DNA of 64,000 nt, taken from the NCBI GenBank assembly GCA_030159075.1, contig BROG01000111.1, positions 835,501-899,500 of the forward strand, read 5' to 3'. A program made the translations under genes and the position numbers. Positions within the stretch are counted from its first letter, which is position 1; every line of letters starts with the position of its first letter. Shown here piece by piece: positions 20,905 to 33,904 of this stretch. Origin of the DNA: Atrina japonica (taxonomy: Eukaryota; Mollusca; Bivalvia; Pterioida; Pinnidae). The notes below the pieces were generated by a model that saw only the letters and a list, made by a program, of their open reading frames with translations, was not told where the DNA came from and made no database searches.

Positions 20905-21910
20905 TTTAAAGATCACTCCAAACGCTATGTACAACTTTTCAAAAATTGTTGGTTTATGATGCATAAATGCATTTGACAAAAATATGAAGTCGATCCGACG
21001 TCTCGTTCGAACAAAGCCGACAAAGTTGTTTTTTTTTTACCTGTGGGAAATCCAATTAAGAGAAAAATCTGAAACTTATAAAGGCTGCAAATTCATCCAA
21101 AGAACACCTGGTACAATAGCCACTGGCGGGTATATGAGAAAGTGGGAAAGTATTGTAGTTCAGAATCCAGTTTGGAAGATGATTTTTATACTCAATCCTG
21201 AAGTGACGATGGCAGAGACTCTTATGATAATTACGAGATGTTGAATACAATACCCCGAAAACATAAACTCACAGATGTTGTCATTTCAGCACTGACATAT
21301 TTTAATCTCCATTGATGTCGGGGAATCACTGATAGTGAGACGATACGTGAAATAAATTGTTAGATTTAGAGTAGCGGACATATATTATCAATAGGACTTC
21401 CGAACGGGCGTATATTAAAATAAATATGTGACAATTCTTTTGTATGCATTTGACAAGGGTATCGCTATTTTTAGTGTATTGTAGAAAAGTTCATGATATT
21501 GATAACTAAAAATATCAAATGGATTTAGTCCTCATCTGTCTTTAAGTTACCTTTTTATCTTTTGGAAATTTGTGAACAGCGATACCTGTTTGGATGTACA
21601 AACGTTACATCGCACCAATTAGCCAAGACTGTTTTAAATAATCCGCGATGTGTTATCTCGCTATACTCGTAATACTGTAGGTTAATGGCTTTCACACCCT
21701 ACAGTGCCTGGCATCTTCCTTTGATGACGTAGCAGACCTAAAGACGTTTGCGAGATTTTTAAAGTTGTGCAAACGGGATTCAGTTACTTTTTGCTAAATA
21801 TCTCGGGAACGAGACATCGGATTGACCTCAAATTTTCGACAAATGCATTTATGCATCATAAACTAAAATTTTTTGAAAAGTTGAATACAGCGTTTAGGGT
21901 GCACTTTAAA
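20905..21910. mobile_element. 1 kb element with 104-bp terminal inverted repeats
   Basis: Bases 20905-21008 and 21807-21910 are inverted copies (cores GTTTATGATGCATAAATGCA and CAACTTTTCAAAAA, plus GATGTCTCGTTC-like inner ends). About 800 bp lie between, with short open frames but no recognisable transposase. Target-site duplication not determined. Confidence 0.7.
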
Positions 21911-22230
21911 CTGCGGAAGCAAAACTGTAACTTTGGTATTATGTTTATAATATAGATAACATTTTATCTCAACCATCTTACCTTATTTTGCTATCGCATA
22001 TTCAGGTGACAAACCGAAAGTGTATAATAAAACAAATCTACTGTATCTGTAAAAGGATAGACAACACTTGTTTGTCAATACTAACAAAAACTTTATTGAA
22101 CCATCACGGAAGCCAAGGACATGCCACCGGATATTGATGTTAAACTATTGAAATATTTCTCTCCATAGCGTATTAAGTAAAGTAATAAAGGCATTACTGA
22201 AGACTAATAATTATATATTGTACAATAGAT

Positions 22231-24772
22231 ATGACTGCCCAGTATTGGAAACTATTATTCACATATTTATTTACTGATATTGCTACGTCTCAAGTCTTAC
22301 ACCTTGGAACCCATGGCGATTATGAATATGTATTTACAGTTTCGGACCGCCTTCAAAGGATAATGGGAGAAGCCAATTACTTAAGGCATGAATATATGAC
22401 GAAACAGATTAATATTCGAGGTAAGGGATTTTTCATCACTGTATACCATGCACCTTAAACTATTGACTATCTATTTAGTCGACAGTCCCATATTACTACA
22501 TCTTTGGCTTGTAGATAAGTTTATGAATGCACATATTACATCTGCACACATCCCTGATAAAAAAAAAAGAAATGCATTGAATAAAATTTTAGTTAATTGA
22601 TGATTCCTCATAAGTTATACAATTCTGTCAACAGAAACTAGGGGAATGGGTGCCATGTTGTACTCCCTTTTACTTTTTTATCAAAGTTTCGCATATGATA
22701 AAAATGTTATTATTTCACTTCGCTGACATATTTGTAGACGAATTTTTCTTATATTACATATGACTACTTAAATGTGTATACAGGCAATCGGATAAGTTAT
22801 ACGCCGGGGTGTGGTCATCACAAATATAACTACTCATAATATTTCGATGTAAAGTTCCACCAATAATTTGGTACAGTATGTAACCCTAAATGAGTCATTA
22901 AAATGGTGGTAGTAATTTTACTAAGTCTCTAGTTTTGTCATGGAGTGATTTATATTTATGTATGAATAAATTTGATATTTATACAAGATTTTTTTTTAAT
23001 AATAGCTTCTAGTGACGTCACAATTATTGTCAGGCACCTGATTTCAAGATTATCGTCTGATTTAAATCGAGACGGAAGCAAATGTTACCGGATCAAATCG
23101 ATGTAGTTATTGCTACGTACAAGAGGGTATACTAAACAATAAATTGCTGAAATTGTAGGCGTAAGACAAAATTTCTGAATGGTTCGATGGTATTTAAGGT
23201 TTTGAATGATTTTCCAGACAGAAAATACGAAAATATCTAACCAATCATGCCAAGATCCGCGTTGGAAGGGTAAATTGGTGAAAATCAAAATACATTGATT
23301 GTATAAACACATTTGACAAATGTTATTTTCGGCGAAAAAACTTGTTAACGATGATAATAGATGACTTTATGTATGAAGGAAACCTAATAAAATATGGTGT
23401 TATGGGTTGTGTTTTGATCTGCACAGAGGAGGACAACTTGTTGCCATATTTAGGGGTTGTGTTGGCTATAACCGAATCGTTATCTACCATGTCAGCAGGT
23501 ATCGATTGTGATGTCATTTGTTTGTGTGTAAAATGAGAAAAGTTATCAATTGTGACATCATGTTTGTGTGAAAACAACGTTTTATTCTCACGTAAAGATA
23601 TGACGTCACAATCGGTACCTGCTGACATGGGAGATGCCTCTGACTAACGAAAAGACAGAATAACAAAGTTTGTGGGAAAAAATATTCTAATAATTACATT
23701 AACATCTTTTACACCCATTTATGGCAAGTTCAGGATGACAATGTCCCGGTCTACTCATCTGGGGAGACATGGCAATGGAAAACTGAAAATGGAATTATGT
23801 TTATATTTTGGCTTTAAGAATCACCGGATATAAACATAATACAATGTATAACAGTATGTGGATAATTATCAATACAAAACTTCAGAAGGAAATCAGTCGG
23901 ATTTAGACAGGCAGGATTTAATTAACTCTTCACCATAATGGACATACTTAGACTCCCCAGAGAAATAAATAGAAACTTTCACGATAACTGCGTTACTACT
24001 AATCTCACCTGTACATTTAGCCCTTCCGAGTGGTAACAAGCTGTTTCGTACCTAACACAAATCATATGCCATGAAATTCAAATCATAAACATGGAACAAT
24101 TAGTCTTTCATTGTGTACTATATGTCTTGGGCATGAAATGATTTGAGCACGAAACTTCCTGATGCCACTCGGAAATGTTTGTGCGCAGGTGAGAATACTA
24201 GAGGGAAAGCAGTTATCGTAAAAGATTATATAGAATGGTTTAATTTCACAATCCATGGATTAACAAGTCAATATCGCGTTTAAGATTATTACATGTACAA
24301 CATTTGGATTCTAAATATACAAGCCTGAATAATTCTGACAGTGGACTTAACCATTTTATCAAATGGGCAGGCCCAAATATGACTTCGGATTATGAGATAT
24401 AGTCTGAGTCACATTAGCTGTGTCCACTGGTTTTGGCTGATTAAATAAAATACCTACCTCTTAAATTGGATGTAACGATATTCTATGCATAATGAGTAAT
24501 TTATCCATGCCCATGACAAATAAAAATCAATCCGTTTTCTTATAGATATTCACATTCAAATTACCACTACGGGACTTTTGCACAGGTAATCGCTGCCGTC
24601 TGAAAGCGGAAGTGAAATAAAGGGAACGTTTATTGGCCATACTTATTTAGCCTGGTTCATTGATCGACGGAGTATGATTGGGCCATGATTCCAGGCTAAT
24701 AATAGATGAATGACGTTGCTCCTTTTTATGACTCATTTATAGCCATGTACTGTGCTTATTCACAAACTCAAC

Positions 24773-24866
<94 letters not shown>

Positions 24867-25072
24867 TCACAACAAGGCAAAATGTTTGACCTATGCACCT
24901 CCTGTTTTTGAAGAATGGACAAATTTTTTAAAGAACCCGGATATGCCACTTGTATCATTGTAGAACTATAATTACAGTAACTGTGTGTTAAGGATAATTA
25001 CTTTACAGATAAAGTTTGGTTTTTGATATTTTGAGTTTACGGTAATTGTTGGTCAAATACACACACACACAC

Positions 25073-25154
<82 letters not shown>

Positions 25155-28100
25155 CGTGCTTCAGAGGTACGATGGGTGATCTTGTATTGACACGATAAAA
25201 ACCACAAATCTATGCTAATATTTCTTAGTATGAGTCAGGGACAGATGACAGATAAATATGATATTTCTGGTTTATTTCTTTAAGAAAATGAAATCATGTC
25301 GTCCATTTGTCCCAACATTGCAACACGAACGACTACGGAAGCCACATTTACCACGGATAATGTAGTAGAGACAACAGACACTTATGCAGACATGACAAGA
25401 GGTAAGTTTATTGTATTATGATGATGTCACGACAGTTATATAAACCCATGTATCCCAATTCGGTGAAAATGATTGTTTTGAAAATATCCAATCTAATATT
25501 AGAGGAATTATATGTGTTGTTGATTATACTCTGTTGAGCTGGTGTTTTTTAAACGTGTTCCTTTTTTATCAATATCGGAAAAAGAAATAATGATACATGT
25601 ATTGAATATCCAATAACTTTTACATTAGCAAAGCAAACGGGCTCCAAATGTGAATAAAAAGTCAGTATTTATTTTGCTTTATAACTCACAGAATATTACA
25701 AGCTTTCAGTAGTTTGATTTATATATGTCACTTTCTATAGTAATTTAAACAGTACGAAGTCAGTCATTTGATACCTCGGGTTGTATTGTCATGTCTGTGT
25801 AAATGATTTTACATACCAGCGTTATTAATTGTATTTAGTTACGGGCTCAAGATGGTATATTCCGATAGTCCTTTCTGTATTAGTGCGTCGTCTGTTGTTC
25901 GTTTTTAGACATTTTCGAAATTTTCAGAAAAAGCACTGGTTCAGTTTCAGTCGTTACTTCACGAAAACTATCCACCACAGATTAATCTGATTTTGTTCAA
26001 ATTTGTTATGCATGATTGTTAAGACAGTATCCATAGAGTTTGCGACTGAAATCGAAATCTGTTCATAACCGAGTCTCCAGAGGACGCTTCGAATGACATA
26101 AGGCATAGTTTTATATAAAACGGATTATTAACATAGCTCGTCTATCCCTACAGAGCGGACCGGTCTAAACGAAAGAAAACCGTAGATGTAAAAAGATCAA
26201 ACTGCTTGACTTTTTGTAAATAAAGATAAGAAAATTGTTAGGAATTGTCGTGACAAAGTTTCTAGGTCATTTGGGTCAAAGGTCAAGGTCAGAGTAGATC
26301 TATACAGAAACTATCAGTGTTTCATAAATTTTTTAAACATTATGACTTCTGAGAAAAAATGTTTTTTTTTTCAACCACGCGTTTGATGAACGACATTGAA
26401 GTATCCTCCTGTGAAACCGCATAATGTTTTGCGAATAAAAGAGACTCGTACCAAAAGGGGCTCCAAAAACAGCTAGAAGGCCCAAAACTTCTTGTAAATT
26501 CTTTTCCTGAACCGATTACCAGATTTTTTTCACATGTTTTTGCATGATTGAATAGTAAATATCTACAGTTTTCAAATAAAAACGAAATATGCTTCAAATA
26601 ATATGTTTATACAAATGGTTTATTTACTAAAAGTGACTGGACGTTTTGTGTATTATGGTGCGAGTTGTCAGGCATTGTAAAATGATCATGGTGACAAAGT
26701 TGCAATGTCACGAGGACAAGGCGCCTAATTAAACAGCATCTATCAGTTTTTCATCAACTTTTAGACATTTGTGACGCCCTCTGAAAAAATATTGGTTCAA
26801 TTTTAACCAATCCTGGTAGCAGAAACTATCCACATATGAAGCCGCATAATGCTTGCGAACAAAAAGGATATAGTACCCTTAGAGACTTCATGGGTAAAAT
26901 GTCACCAAGGTGATGGATAGTTCCGTTTTGCGTATTGTTTATTGTTTCGTTGGTGTGCTTTGTCAAACTCAACAATTTTTCGGTTATATGGAGGCTGCTA
27001 GGTTTTTGATTGTTTTTAATTCAATTTACCCTGGAAGAGACGACTCACCTTCTGTAAGTAAACTGGCAAGCATTCTTACAAGATCCGTTAAGTTTCCAGC
27101 ATTGACTCAGCCTGAGCAGATAAGAGGTGAGGTAAGTCAAGGTTTAAAGGCGTGGCTCTTACCTCTCGGTCACACATACACTAAATATCAGTAATGTGCA
27201 ATACTTTATGCAGTACCATGACGGTACCATGTTGTAACTATATGCAGTACACAAGAATGACTAAAGTTATATAATATTATTATTGTTGTTGTTGCTGTTG
27301 TTTCTATACAACAAGCGATTAACGTTTACAATGTATCAAAATAATATCCCCTAATATTTACATAGCGACTGTAATTTCCTTCATTGCAGGTATACAGAAC
27401 GATTGTATAGTTATATAAATAACACAAGCGGTAGGATGCCACGCGACCAAATGTGACCATGTTAGCCGCTTTACTTCTTGGTGTAGGAATACATGAATAT
27501 TTAAGAAACTCATTCTATCTGTTTGCCGGACAAGTCTTCTCTGACATTTCAAGAGTGAATCAATAAACAATAGAACATCACATATTTAATTCTTATTCAT
27601 TTAATCTTAAAAGCCATACATTACCACAAAACAAACAAAAATCACAGAAAGAAATCGAAAACACAAGACTTGTAGCACACTGTACAGGCCACAGAAATGA
27701 AAGTTTGCTTCGTAGTTACAATTGCTACTTGTCAGTTAAAAAAGGTTATTCATAGTGCAACTTTGTCCAGCATCTCTGATAAACAGGTCGCTTTGCCTTC
27801 ACCAGCTATTCCTGCCAGAATCTCAGAAACAATTCGTCATTCACATCGTGTGAAATTAGCACCATCTCGCATTTCATATCCAATCCTTGCTTATAATGAA
27901 GCTCATCTTGTTTTCTCACAACTTGCATTGTAAATGCCGAGCATAAGTAGGCCTAATGTTCCTAGGATTTTTAGTAAACAGTAATGGAGTTATTGACGGG
28001 ATACTCTATATAATCATCGTGTATATAATTTTTATTGTCATCGTTGACAATCATACATTTGGTTACCTATAAATGGCGACTTAAAACAAAGCAAGGTAGA

Positions 28101-29605
28101 GAGATCCACGGGATGTGAGAGTCCGTGCACACAAGAACACAAATAAAGAAGATCTTGACCACAAACTTTGTTGGTGTTTCACTACACATTAATAAAATAT
28201 CAGAATTCAAACGGAAATTCGTTGTAAAATAGCGTGTAGCTCGACCTCGCCCCGCATGGGCACAGCCATTTTGATTTTTGAATTCTCTTCTGACATATTT
28301 AACCCTCCTCCATCCAGCGGTCGAATATTAATATTCACGAACCAAACATGAGAATAAGTATTCAAGATTGTCCATATCACTATTTTTATTAAAATGATAT
28401 TGAAATAATAATAAACCTTAATTCCATGATTAGTATGTCCGGGCGGAAAAGGAAAGTACTTCTCGTCTCACACAGCTGTTCAGCTGTTCCATCATATGAA
28501 AACTACCTTTCTAAGTCAATTATTCTGGAATGAATTTAGTATCCAGTGGACTACAGTTTCACAGAAAAATGGAAATATATATAAATATAAGGATTGTTTT
28601 TTTTTATTATTTTGGAAAAAACATCGGGAAATAAAAGCAATTGCTAATTGAAAAAAAAATAGAAAAATAAAATCATGAGCATTTGTTTTTTTCATCCCGA
28701 TGTTTTCTCCCAAAATGAAAAACAATCCTTAAATCTTCCGTGTGATTATGTATTGAAAATATGATAGACTTTATTTTATACTTTCATTACACAAAATGAA
28801 TCTTATTATAGGGGGCATGTCTACACCAACGAACGACAAAGGGCTGGATATTACTTATGCATCCACAAGCATTAAAGAGGCTACATCGATGACGACAACC
28901 TCGTTCATTGAATCCACTAGCAACAATGAGGCTACATCTATGAGCACAACATCGTACATCGAATCCACTAGCAAAAACGAGGCTGTATCGATGAGCACAT
29001 CGTTGTTCATTTACTCCATTAGTAACAACGAGGCTACATCAAAGAGCCCAACATCGTCCATTGACTCCACCAGCAACAACGAGGCTACATCAAAGAGCCC
29101 AACATCGTCCATTGACTCCACCAGCAACAACGAGGCTACATCAAAGAGCCCAACATCGTCCATTGACTCCACTAGCGATAATGAGGCTGCAGCGATGACG
29201 ACAACCTCATCCAATGAATCCACTAGTTTTAATAAAGCTTCTTCGAAGAAGACAACATCGTCCATCGAATCTACTAGCAACAATGAGGCTGCATTAGTGA
29301 GTACAACATCGTCCATTGAATCCACTAGCAACAATGATTCCGAACTGCAGACGACAACCGCGACGTTTTCTGCTAAATATTCAACAGATTCCAGATTTAG
29401 TAGTGTTAATCGCTCTTTATCCGTATCTACTAACAGTACCGAAATCAGCACAAAAAAAGAATCTAATGCGTCATTCAATGACGTCACTGAAATAACAGAA
29501 AGTACAACTGAGAAATGGAACAAAACTCTTTCAACGAGCGTTCAAATCACAGAACAAAACGAAACTAATACAGCCACAAACAACAACACGACAGATAGTG
29601 ACTGA
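22231..29605 (+). CDS. Predicted mucin-like Ser/Thr-rich secreted protein, three exons
   Basis: Predicted join: 22231-22420, 25285-25401, 28812-29605, giving 366 residues plus stop; all junctions are phase 1 and the frame closes. Donors are GTAAGG at 22421 and GTAAGT at 25402; acceptors are TTTAAG at 25284 and TTATAG at 28811. Exon 1 starts with a possible signal peptide (core LLFTYLFTDIATSQ). Exon 2 has one Cys (ICPN) then Thr-rich sequence. Exon 3 is dominated by nine 17-residue Ser/Thr repeats and ends in a Thr/Asn-rich tail with NNNTTDSD. No membrane helix or cysteine-rich domain is seen in exon 3. Inference: an extracellular, heavily O-glycosylated protein. The link of exon 1 to exons 2-3 is the least certain part; further exons are possible. 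Confidence 0.45.
23487..23630. repeat. 31-bp inverted repeat (hairpin) in intron
   Basis: CCATGTCAGCAGGTATCGAT... at 23487-23517 pairs with ...ATCGGTACCTGCTGACATGG at 23600-23630. The loop of about 80 bases also repeats ATTGTGA(T/C)(A/G)TCAT. Confidence 0.75.
24776..24862. repeat. (AT)n microsatellite
   Basis: Pure TA/AT run of about 85 bases. Confidence 0.95.
25057..25154. repeat. (AC)n plus (AT)n microsatellite
   Basis: A short CA run followed by TA repeats, lying about 130 bases before the mucin-like exon 2. Confidence 0.95.
25285..25401 (+). CDS. Mucin-like gene exon 2
   Basis: 117 bases, phase 1 at both ends, with clear AAG acceptor and GTAAGT donor. The single open frame across it reads IATRTTTEATFTT and NVVETTDTYADMTR. 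Thr-rich content fits exon 3. Confidence 0.5.
25880..26830. repeat. Three diverged tandem copies of a ~430-bp unit
   Basis: The block (A)GACATTT...TGAGAAAAA...GTTCA(A)TTT...ACTATCC recurs at about 25905, 26335 and 26763, a spacing of about 430. Copies two and three also share CCGCATAATGnTTTGCGAA and GTGACAAAGTT. Strong divergence makes the boundaries uncertain. Confidence 0.4.
26955..27085 (+). repeat. Dispersed repeat C copy
   Basis: GTCAAACTCAACAATTTTTC, GGTTATATGGAGGCTG and GTAAGTAAACTGGCAAGCAT match the copies at 17855 and 44957. The 94-codon open frame over it is a by-product. Confidence 0.6.
27090..28811. other. Intron of the mucin-like gene, unassigned
   Basis: AT-rich, with short open frames near 27.7 kb lacking recognisable motifs. 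Confidence 0.4.
28812..29605 (+). CDS. Mucin-like gene exon 3 (repeat exon)
   Basis: The acceptor TTATAG ends at 28811. 263 residues follow to the stop at 29605. Ser, Thr, Asn and Glu dominate. Codon changes between repeat units are spread over positions, yet the frame stays open, which supports coding. Antisense openness here is a shadow of the repeats. Confidence 0.65.
28877..29335 (+). repeat. 51-bp coding minisatellite, nine units of 17 residues
   Basis: Unit pattern EATSKSPTSSIDSTSNN. Units four to six are almost identical, and the outer ones are more diverged (for example EATSMTTTSFIESTSNN first, EAALVSTTSSIESTSNN last). A centre more uniform than the edges is typical of recent expansion inside an array. 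Confidence 0.9.
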
Positions 29606-29826
29606 GTGAATTGAGAAAATATTTGTAATCCCAATAACTATTTCTCGCTTCGGGGGTTGCCCAGTCCCTACAAACAACAGCAGTGGTAGGGGTCAGGTTG
29701 TTCATTCATCATACAAGTATCCAATAGTGAACTTTCGAGTTAGCCCAGATTACCATTATAATCTTGCTTTTATTATCGCCAGTTGCATGATTCTCAATTT
29801 TATTTCCGGTTTCGATAATATATAGA

Positions 29827-29901
29827 TAGCTCCCATAACCGAACTGGTAAAAGCGTTCTGCAAGTGTTCGGAAGGTCCTGGGTTCGATTCCCGGTCCGTC
29901 A
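29827..29901 (+). repeat. tRNA-like SINE head
   Basis: A-box-like ATAACCGAACTGGTAAAAGC and a perfect T arm, CTGGG-TTCGATT-CCCGG. The first bases do not pair with the 3' segment TCCGTC, so it cannot form a normal acceptor stem. Best read as a tRNA-derived SINE fragment. Confidence 0.55.
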
Positions 29902-30294
29902 GCACATTTTTCTCTGCCTGATACATTTCAGTAATCTGGCGTTCAACTAAATAACACACTGTATTATGTTTTAAGAGCCTCTTGGGTTTCTTTAAACAAA
30001 ATAAATTTAATGCGCTAAAAAGTAAAAATATTTCCATTTACTTTACATACGTTGCGAAGTTAAATATGAAAACCGGAAGAACATATGAGGAACAAAATCG
30101 AGAAGGTGCGAGTAATTGCAGAATCATAACGGTAATCCGGGCTCGAAACTTCCCTAATAGGCAGTTTTATGAGAGACATTTTACGTATAAACCATGCAAT
30201 GAAATTTTTGCAAAGTGTATGCGATACTAACTGTTGACCGTTATACATGCTTGAGACTGAACAAAGTGTTTATGACCTGTTGTAAATAATCATA

Positions 30295-30425
30295 ATGATA
30301 TAGATGTATCATGACCTTGATATATATGCATTTTGGCCTTTGTAAACAAGCACCATTGTATACATGTATTATGGCCTTGTTGATATAGATGTATTTTGGC
30401 CTTTGTAAACAGGCACCATGATATA
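30295..30425. repeat. Short tandem duplication, ~65 bp unit
   Basis: GATATAnATGnAT(TTTGGCCTTTGTAAAC)AnGCACCAT occurs twice, with a partial unit before. Confidence 0.7.
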
Positions 30426-30429
30426 CAGT

Positions 30430-32865
30430 TTCTAGATAAATTATTCCGCCATATCAAATGTGCTTCGTAATTGGGTCAAGGGGATCTCGGTACTTTACAC
30501 GCTCGGTCTATCAGCAATCTCGGCTCTTCACAGAATCGGCGTATGTTACAGTCGGCCAATTTTTATGTTTTTTTTTTTTTTAATATTTACTTTTAAAATA
30601 TAGGACGCATGTTTTTATTGGAAAGTATTTTGTAAAATATATGCTTTTTAACGCTATTTTAAATGCTTGAATATATGAATAAAAATACCAGGTCACTAAA
30701 AGAATTTTTCCAACCTTTAATGTTATCCTGAAATATCCTGACATTGCCAAAATCAAAATAACATAACTGTTAAGACTATGCGTAAATCATGGTTTACAAT
30801 CGTTCCGCCATGTCCGGTGGAGTTCGGTAGTTCATAAGCGTCAAGAATGATACAGCCGAGAATGCGATGGGACGAGATAAAAATGGGACGACATCACCCG
30901 ATATACCCGACACGTGGACAATTTCAGAAACGAATGCTTTAAAACGACAGAAAATACCAACTTTGCCTGACTTAGGTATGGAATGATGATGTACGAAAAT
31001 AAACACAAAGGGTGATAAGAATAGAATATATATTAACTGCAAATCGTACGTGCTTATTGGAAACTCGGTACTCTTCGTAAAAATTACGAAAATTTTATTT
31101 GCAATGCTCAGACTAATGGCGTACAAAAAAAAACTGATATTACGGGTCACGTTTGGCAAGATTGTTGGAATTATATGCATACATTTGTAATTCTAACCAC
31201 CAGATGGTCTCTTTGGGATATATATGAGATAAAATATTACATAAAATGGGCATGTAAAATTTTTCACCTGCGACAGCTCATATCGCTTTAAAGATATATC
31301 TATGATACAAAAAAATTGTGACTTTATTTATCCCAATTCATCGCCATAATTTCTGAATAACAATTGGTGTCGATTTATCGAGGATTGACTGCATATCAAT
31401 GTATACAAAAGGTCTGTATTTTTCTTTTTTTTTTACAAATAAAAGTATTAATATAAGCTTCATTATGTGCGTCAATTAATGCCAAAAAAGTCTTTCATTT
31501 TCAATAGCACGGAAAACTGAGCGTGATGAAAGTATTATGTATCCGTGAAACTGAAATGTTTCTTTTCATTTATTCATGGTATCGTTTGCAGTCTGTTGTA
31601 CCCATTTCACTTAAATGAACTTGTTGAAGAGCATGTGTTTATATTACATTACAAATTTGTAATTACATTCCGCACTTACATATTTACACATCATATTTTC
31701 CGAGATCGGGATATGCTACATAAATTCTGGGATAATTCCAGTATTTCTGTTTCACGTAATACTTCTGTATTGTAGACCGATTTATCACGTTAGCCATCAA
31801 TGGAGTGCAATATAACTTATAAATATTCATGTTTACACGTCTGTGTGTCGTTTCACTATTTTCATTTTTACAATTACATTGTGTTCTCATGCATTTTTTA
31901 ACAACTTTCCAATGTATGCATTTATTTGCACATGAATATTTTCTTGGAAAAAATATGTTTTCCGTTTACTAATCAAAGAACATGTTACCTTGACCTTTGA
32001 CTATTTGACCTTTAACCTTTTTCACAATAATCCCCATAACATTTTAAACAACTCTCCTTTATAAACACACATACATGAGTTTTTGAAATATGAATGGTAG
32101 ATATTTCTGTTAACTTTGGTGGTTGGCGATTTTAACTTTTTGTGCGGTCCCAACCTTTGACCACATGACTTTAAATATTTGTCACTTATTTTCATAACAG
32201 CTTTTTCGTACAACTCGATATACCAAAAAGCCAATCATTTTTCAATCCATAAGCCACGAGAATAAAGGCTGGTTTATAAACAATATTTATTTTCCTTACC
32301 AAACATTGCAGATATTGACTCAAAAATCATATATACCAAATTGAAACGAATTCTGATCATTGTTGCATGAGACGTGGCTTTTCAAATCTGTGTTATTTTT
32401 TATACTTCTTGTCCATCTTTGGATGCTCTATAATTCTAACATCTTTAGGTTGTTCTTGAAAAGAGCTGGAAAATGTATAAACAACGGAAGATTCATGACA
32501 ACAGACAATATACTATTGCAATAAGTCAACATGCAAAAAATAAACAACAAACTTTTTTTATGTACGATTTCGAATATATCTGAGTAACCTGATCTCTCTC
32601 TCTCTGTCTCACACACACACACACAAACAAAGAAACACACAAATGCATATACGTGTGTATATCCGGATTACAAGAGCTGGGAAGATACTCGGAGGTAGAC
32701 AAATAATATACAGCTTTATCATGTGTTGAAATTAGAAGTACAAGTTTCTAAGGTGTGATAGAACACATCAGGGATAGGAATAACATAAACATTTAGTACC
32801 GTTTCACGAATAGAAAAAGCTCACCAAAACAAAATACAGTACATTATATTTAACTTTCTTTGAGT
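30430..32865. other. Unassigned intergenic DNA
   Basis: Mostly AT-rich. Near 31985-32165 are two TGACCTTTGAC/CCTTTGACCACATGAC-like blocks about 165 bp apart that may be an old repeat. A CT/CA microsatellite lies near 32595-32640. No exon was recognised. Confidence 0.4.
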
Positions 32866-32985
32866 ACACTTGGTCCCATCCCGTTTGCGCCTCGCGGTTG
32901 TTCTTCATGTTGAGATCATTTGTATATCTGGTTTGTCGTATTGTAATGGACTTTGAGTTTCCAGTATCCATTTGTATTCCTTCAT
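32866..32985. repeat. SINE family 2, degenerate fragment
   Basis: TTGGTCCCATCCCGTTTGCG, TTCTTCATGTTGAGATCATT and GTATTGTAATGGACTT match the copies at 18363 and 39296. Confidence 0.55.
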
Positions 32986-33630
32986 TATTATTATGTTTTT
33001 ACTTTCTTCAGGGCATTGGTAATTAAATAATTACGACCTAGTAACAATTACATGTACTATGTAGTAATTCGTATGTATAAAAGGACTTAAAGGAATAAAA
33101 AAATCCTATCGATTCCTGGTTTTGTATATATCAGCTAATGTGATTGGACTAGACTCGGAATCGACCTATATGGTAAAGCTGCATCTATAGCTAAGATGTT
33201 GACTGCAATCAGAAAATATTGATCTGTTTAACGGGACAGGACTACAGGCTTAAGTTCAAACGGACCAAAATTTCAATGTGTCTATTCATTATCTATCATG
33301 ATTTATATTATACAGTAGTATAATGTAATGCAGTGAAATACACTAGACCAACCAAAACTTCCGTAAGATATAGCGATATATACTTCACAACAATATACAC
33401 AATATATAGTGCCAAATAAACAATGATTTTTAAAATGATGTTTAATGTGTGCATATCATAGTCATACAAACAAGAAGCATTAAATGTGATAATATAACTT
33501 GTTACACAATAGACGGGCATCAAATAACATCATATATATATATATAAATATAAAATATGCAATATCATACATTTAACATCTAATTACACAACAAATCATA
33601 TATTATTTTTCAATTACCGTTGTTTTTGTA

Positions 33631-33812
33631 TTGTTGTTTAACGACCCACTGAAGAATCTGTCACTCATATGGAGACGTCAACAAATGCCGGTGAAGGACT
33701 TCAAATTTTGGCCTATGTTCGACACTTACGGCCATTGAGCAGTAAGGTTTCTTTAACGTGCCGATACATGCCTACTGTGACACGGGACCTCGGTTTTTAC
33801 TGTCTCATCCGA
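33631..33812 (-). mobile_element. SINE family 1 (shared-core bivalve SINE), 5'-truncated
   Basis: On the minus strand it carries the core ACGGGACCTCGG-side to GGCCGTAAGTGTCGAACATA, then GAGTGACAGATTCTTCAGTG and GTTAAACAACAA. No tRNA head remains. The core resembles the Meta/BivaMD-type SINE domain, from memory. Confidence 0.75.
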
Positions 33813-33904
33813 AGTGTTATTCAGTTATCATTAATATGATTATACAATACACGACAAACAATAAATCATCATTAAATTGCATAATATTGTATACAATACA
33901 ATGC

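Noticed and set aside
26910..27194. 94-codon frame as a gene
   Set aside because: It overlaps dispersed repeat C, also found at 17.9 and 45.0 kb.
29011..29523. 170-codon antisense frame rich in VDSMDDV
   Set aside because: Shadow of the 51-bp coding repeat; the plus-strand frame has splice sites and Ser/Thr mucin character, the antisense has neither.
29827..29901. Functional tRNA gene
   Set aside because: The T arm is good but the 5' end cannot pair with the 3' segment and no proper anticodon arm forms; fits a SINE head.
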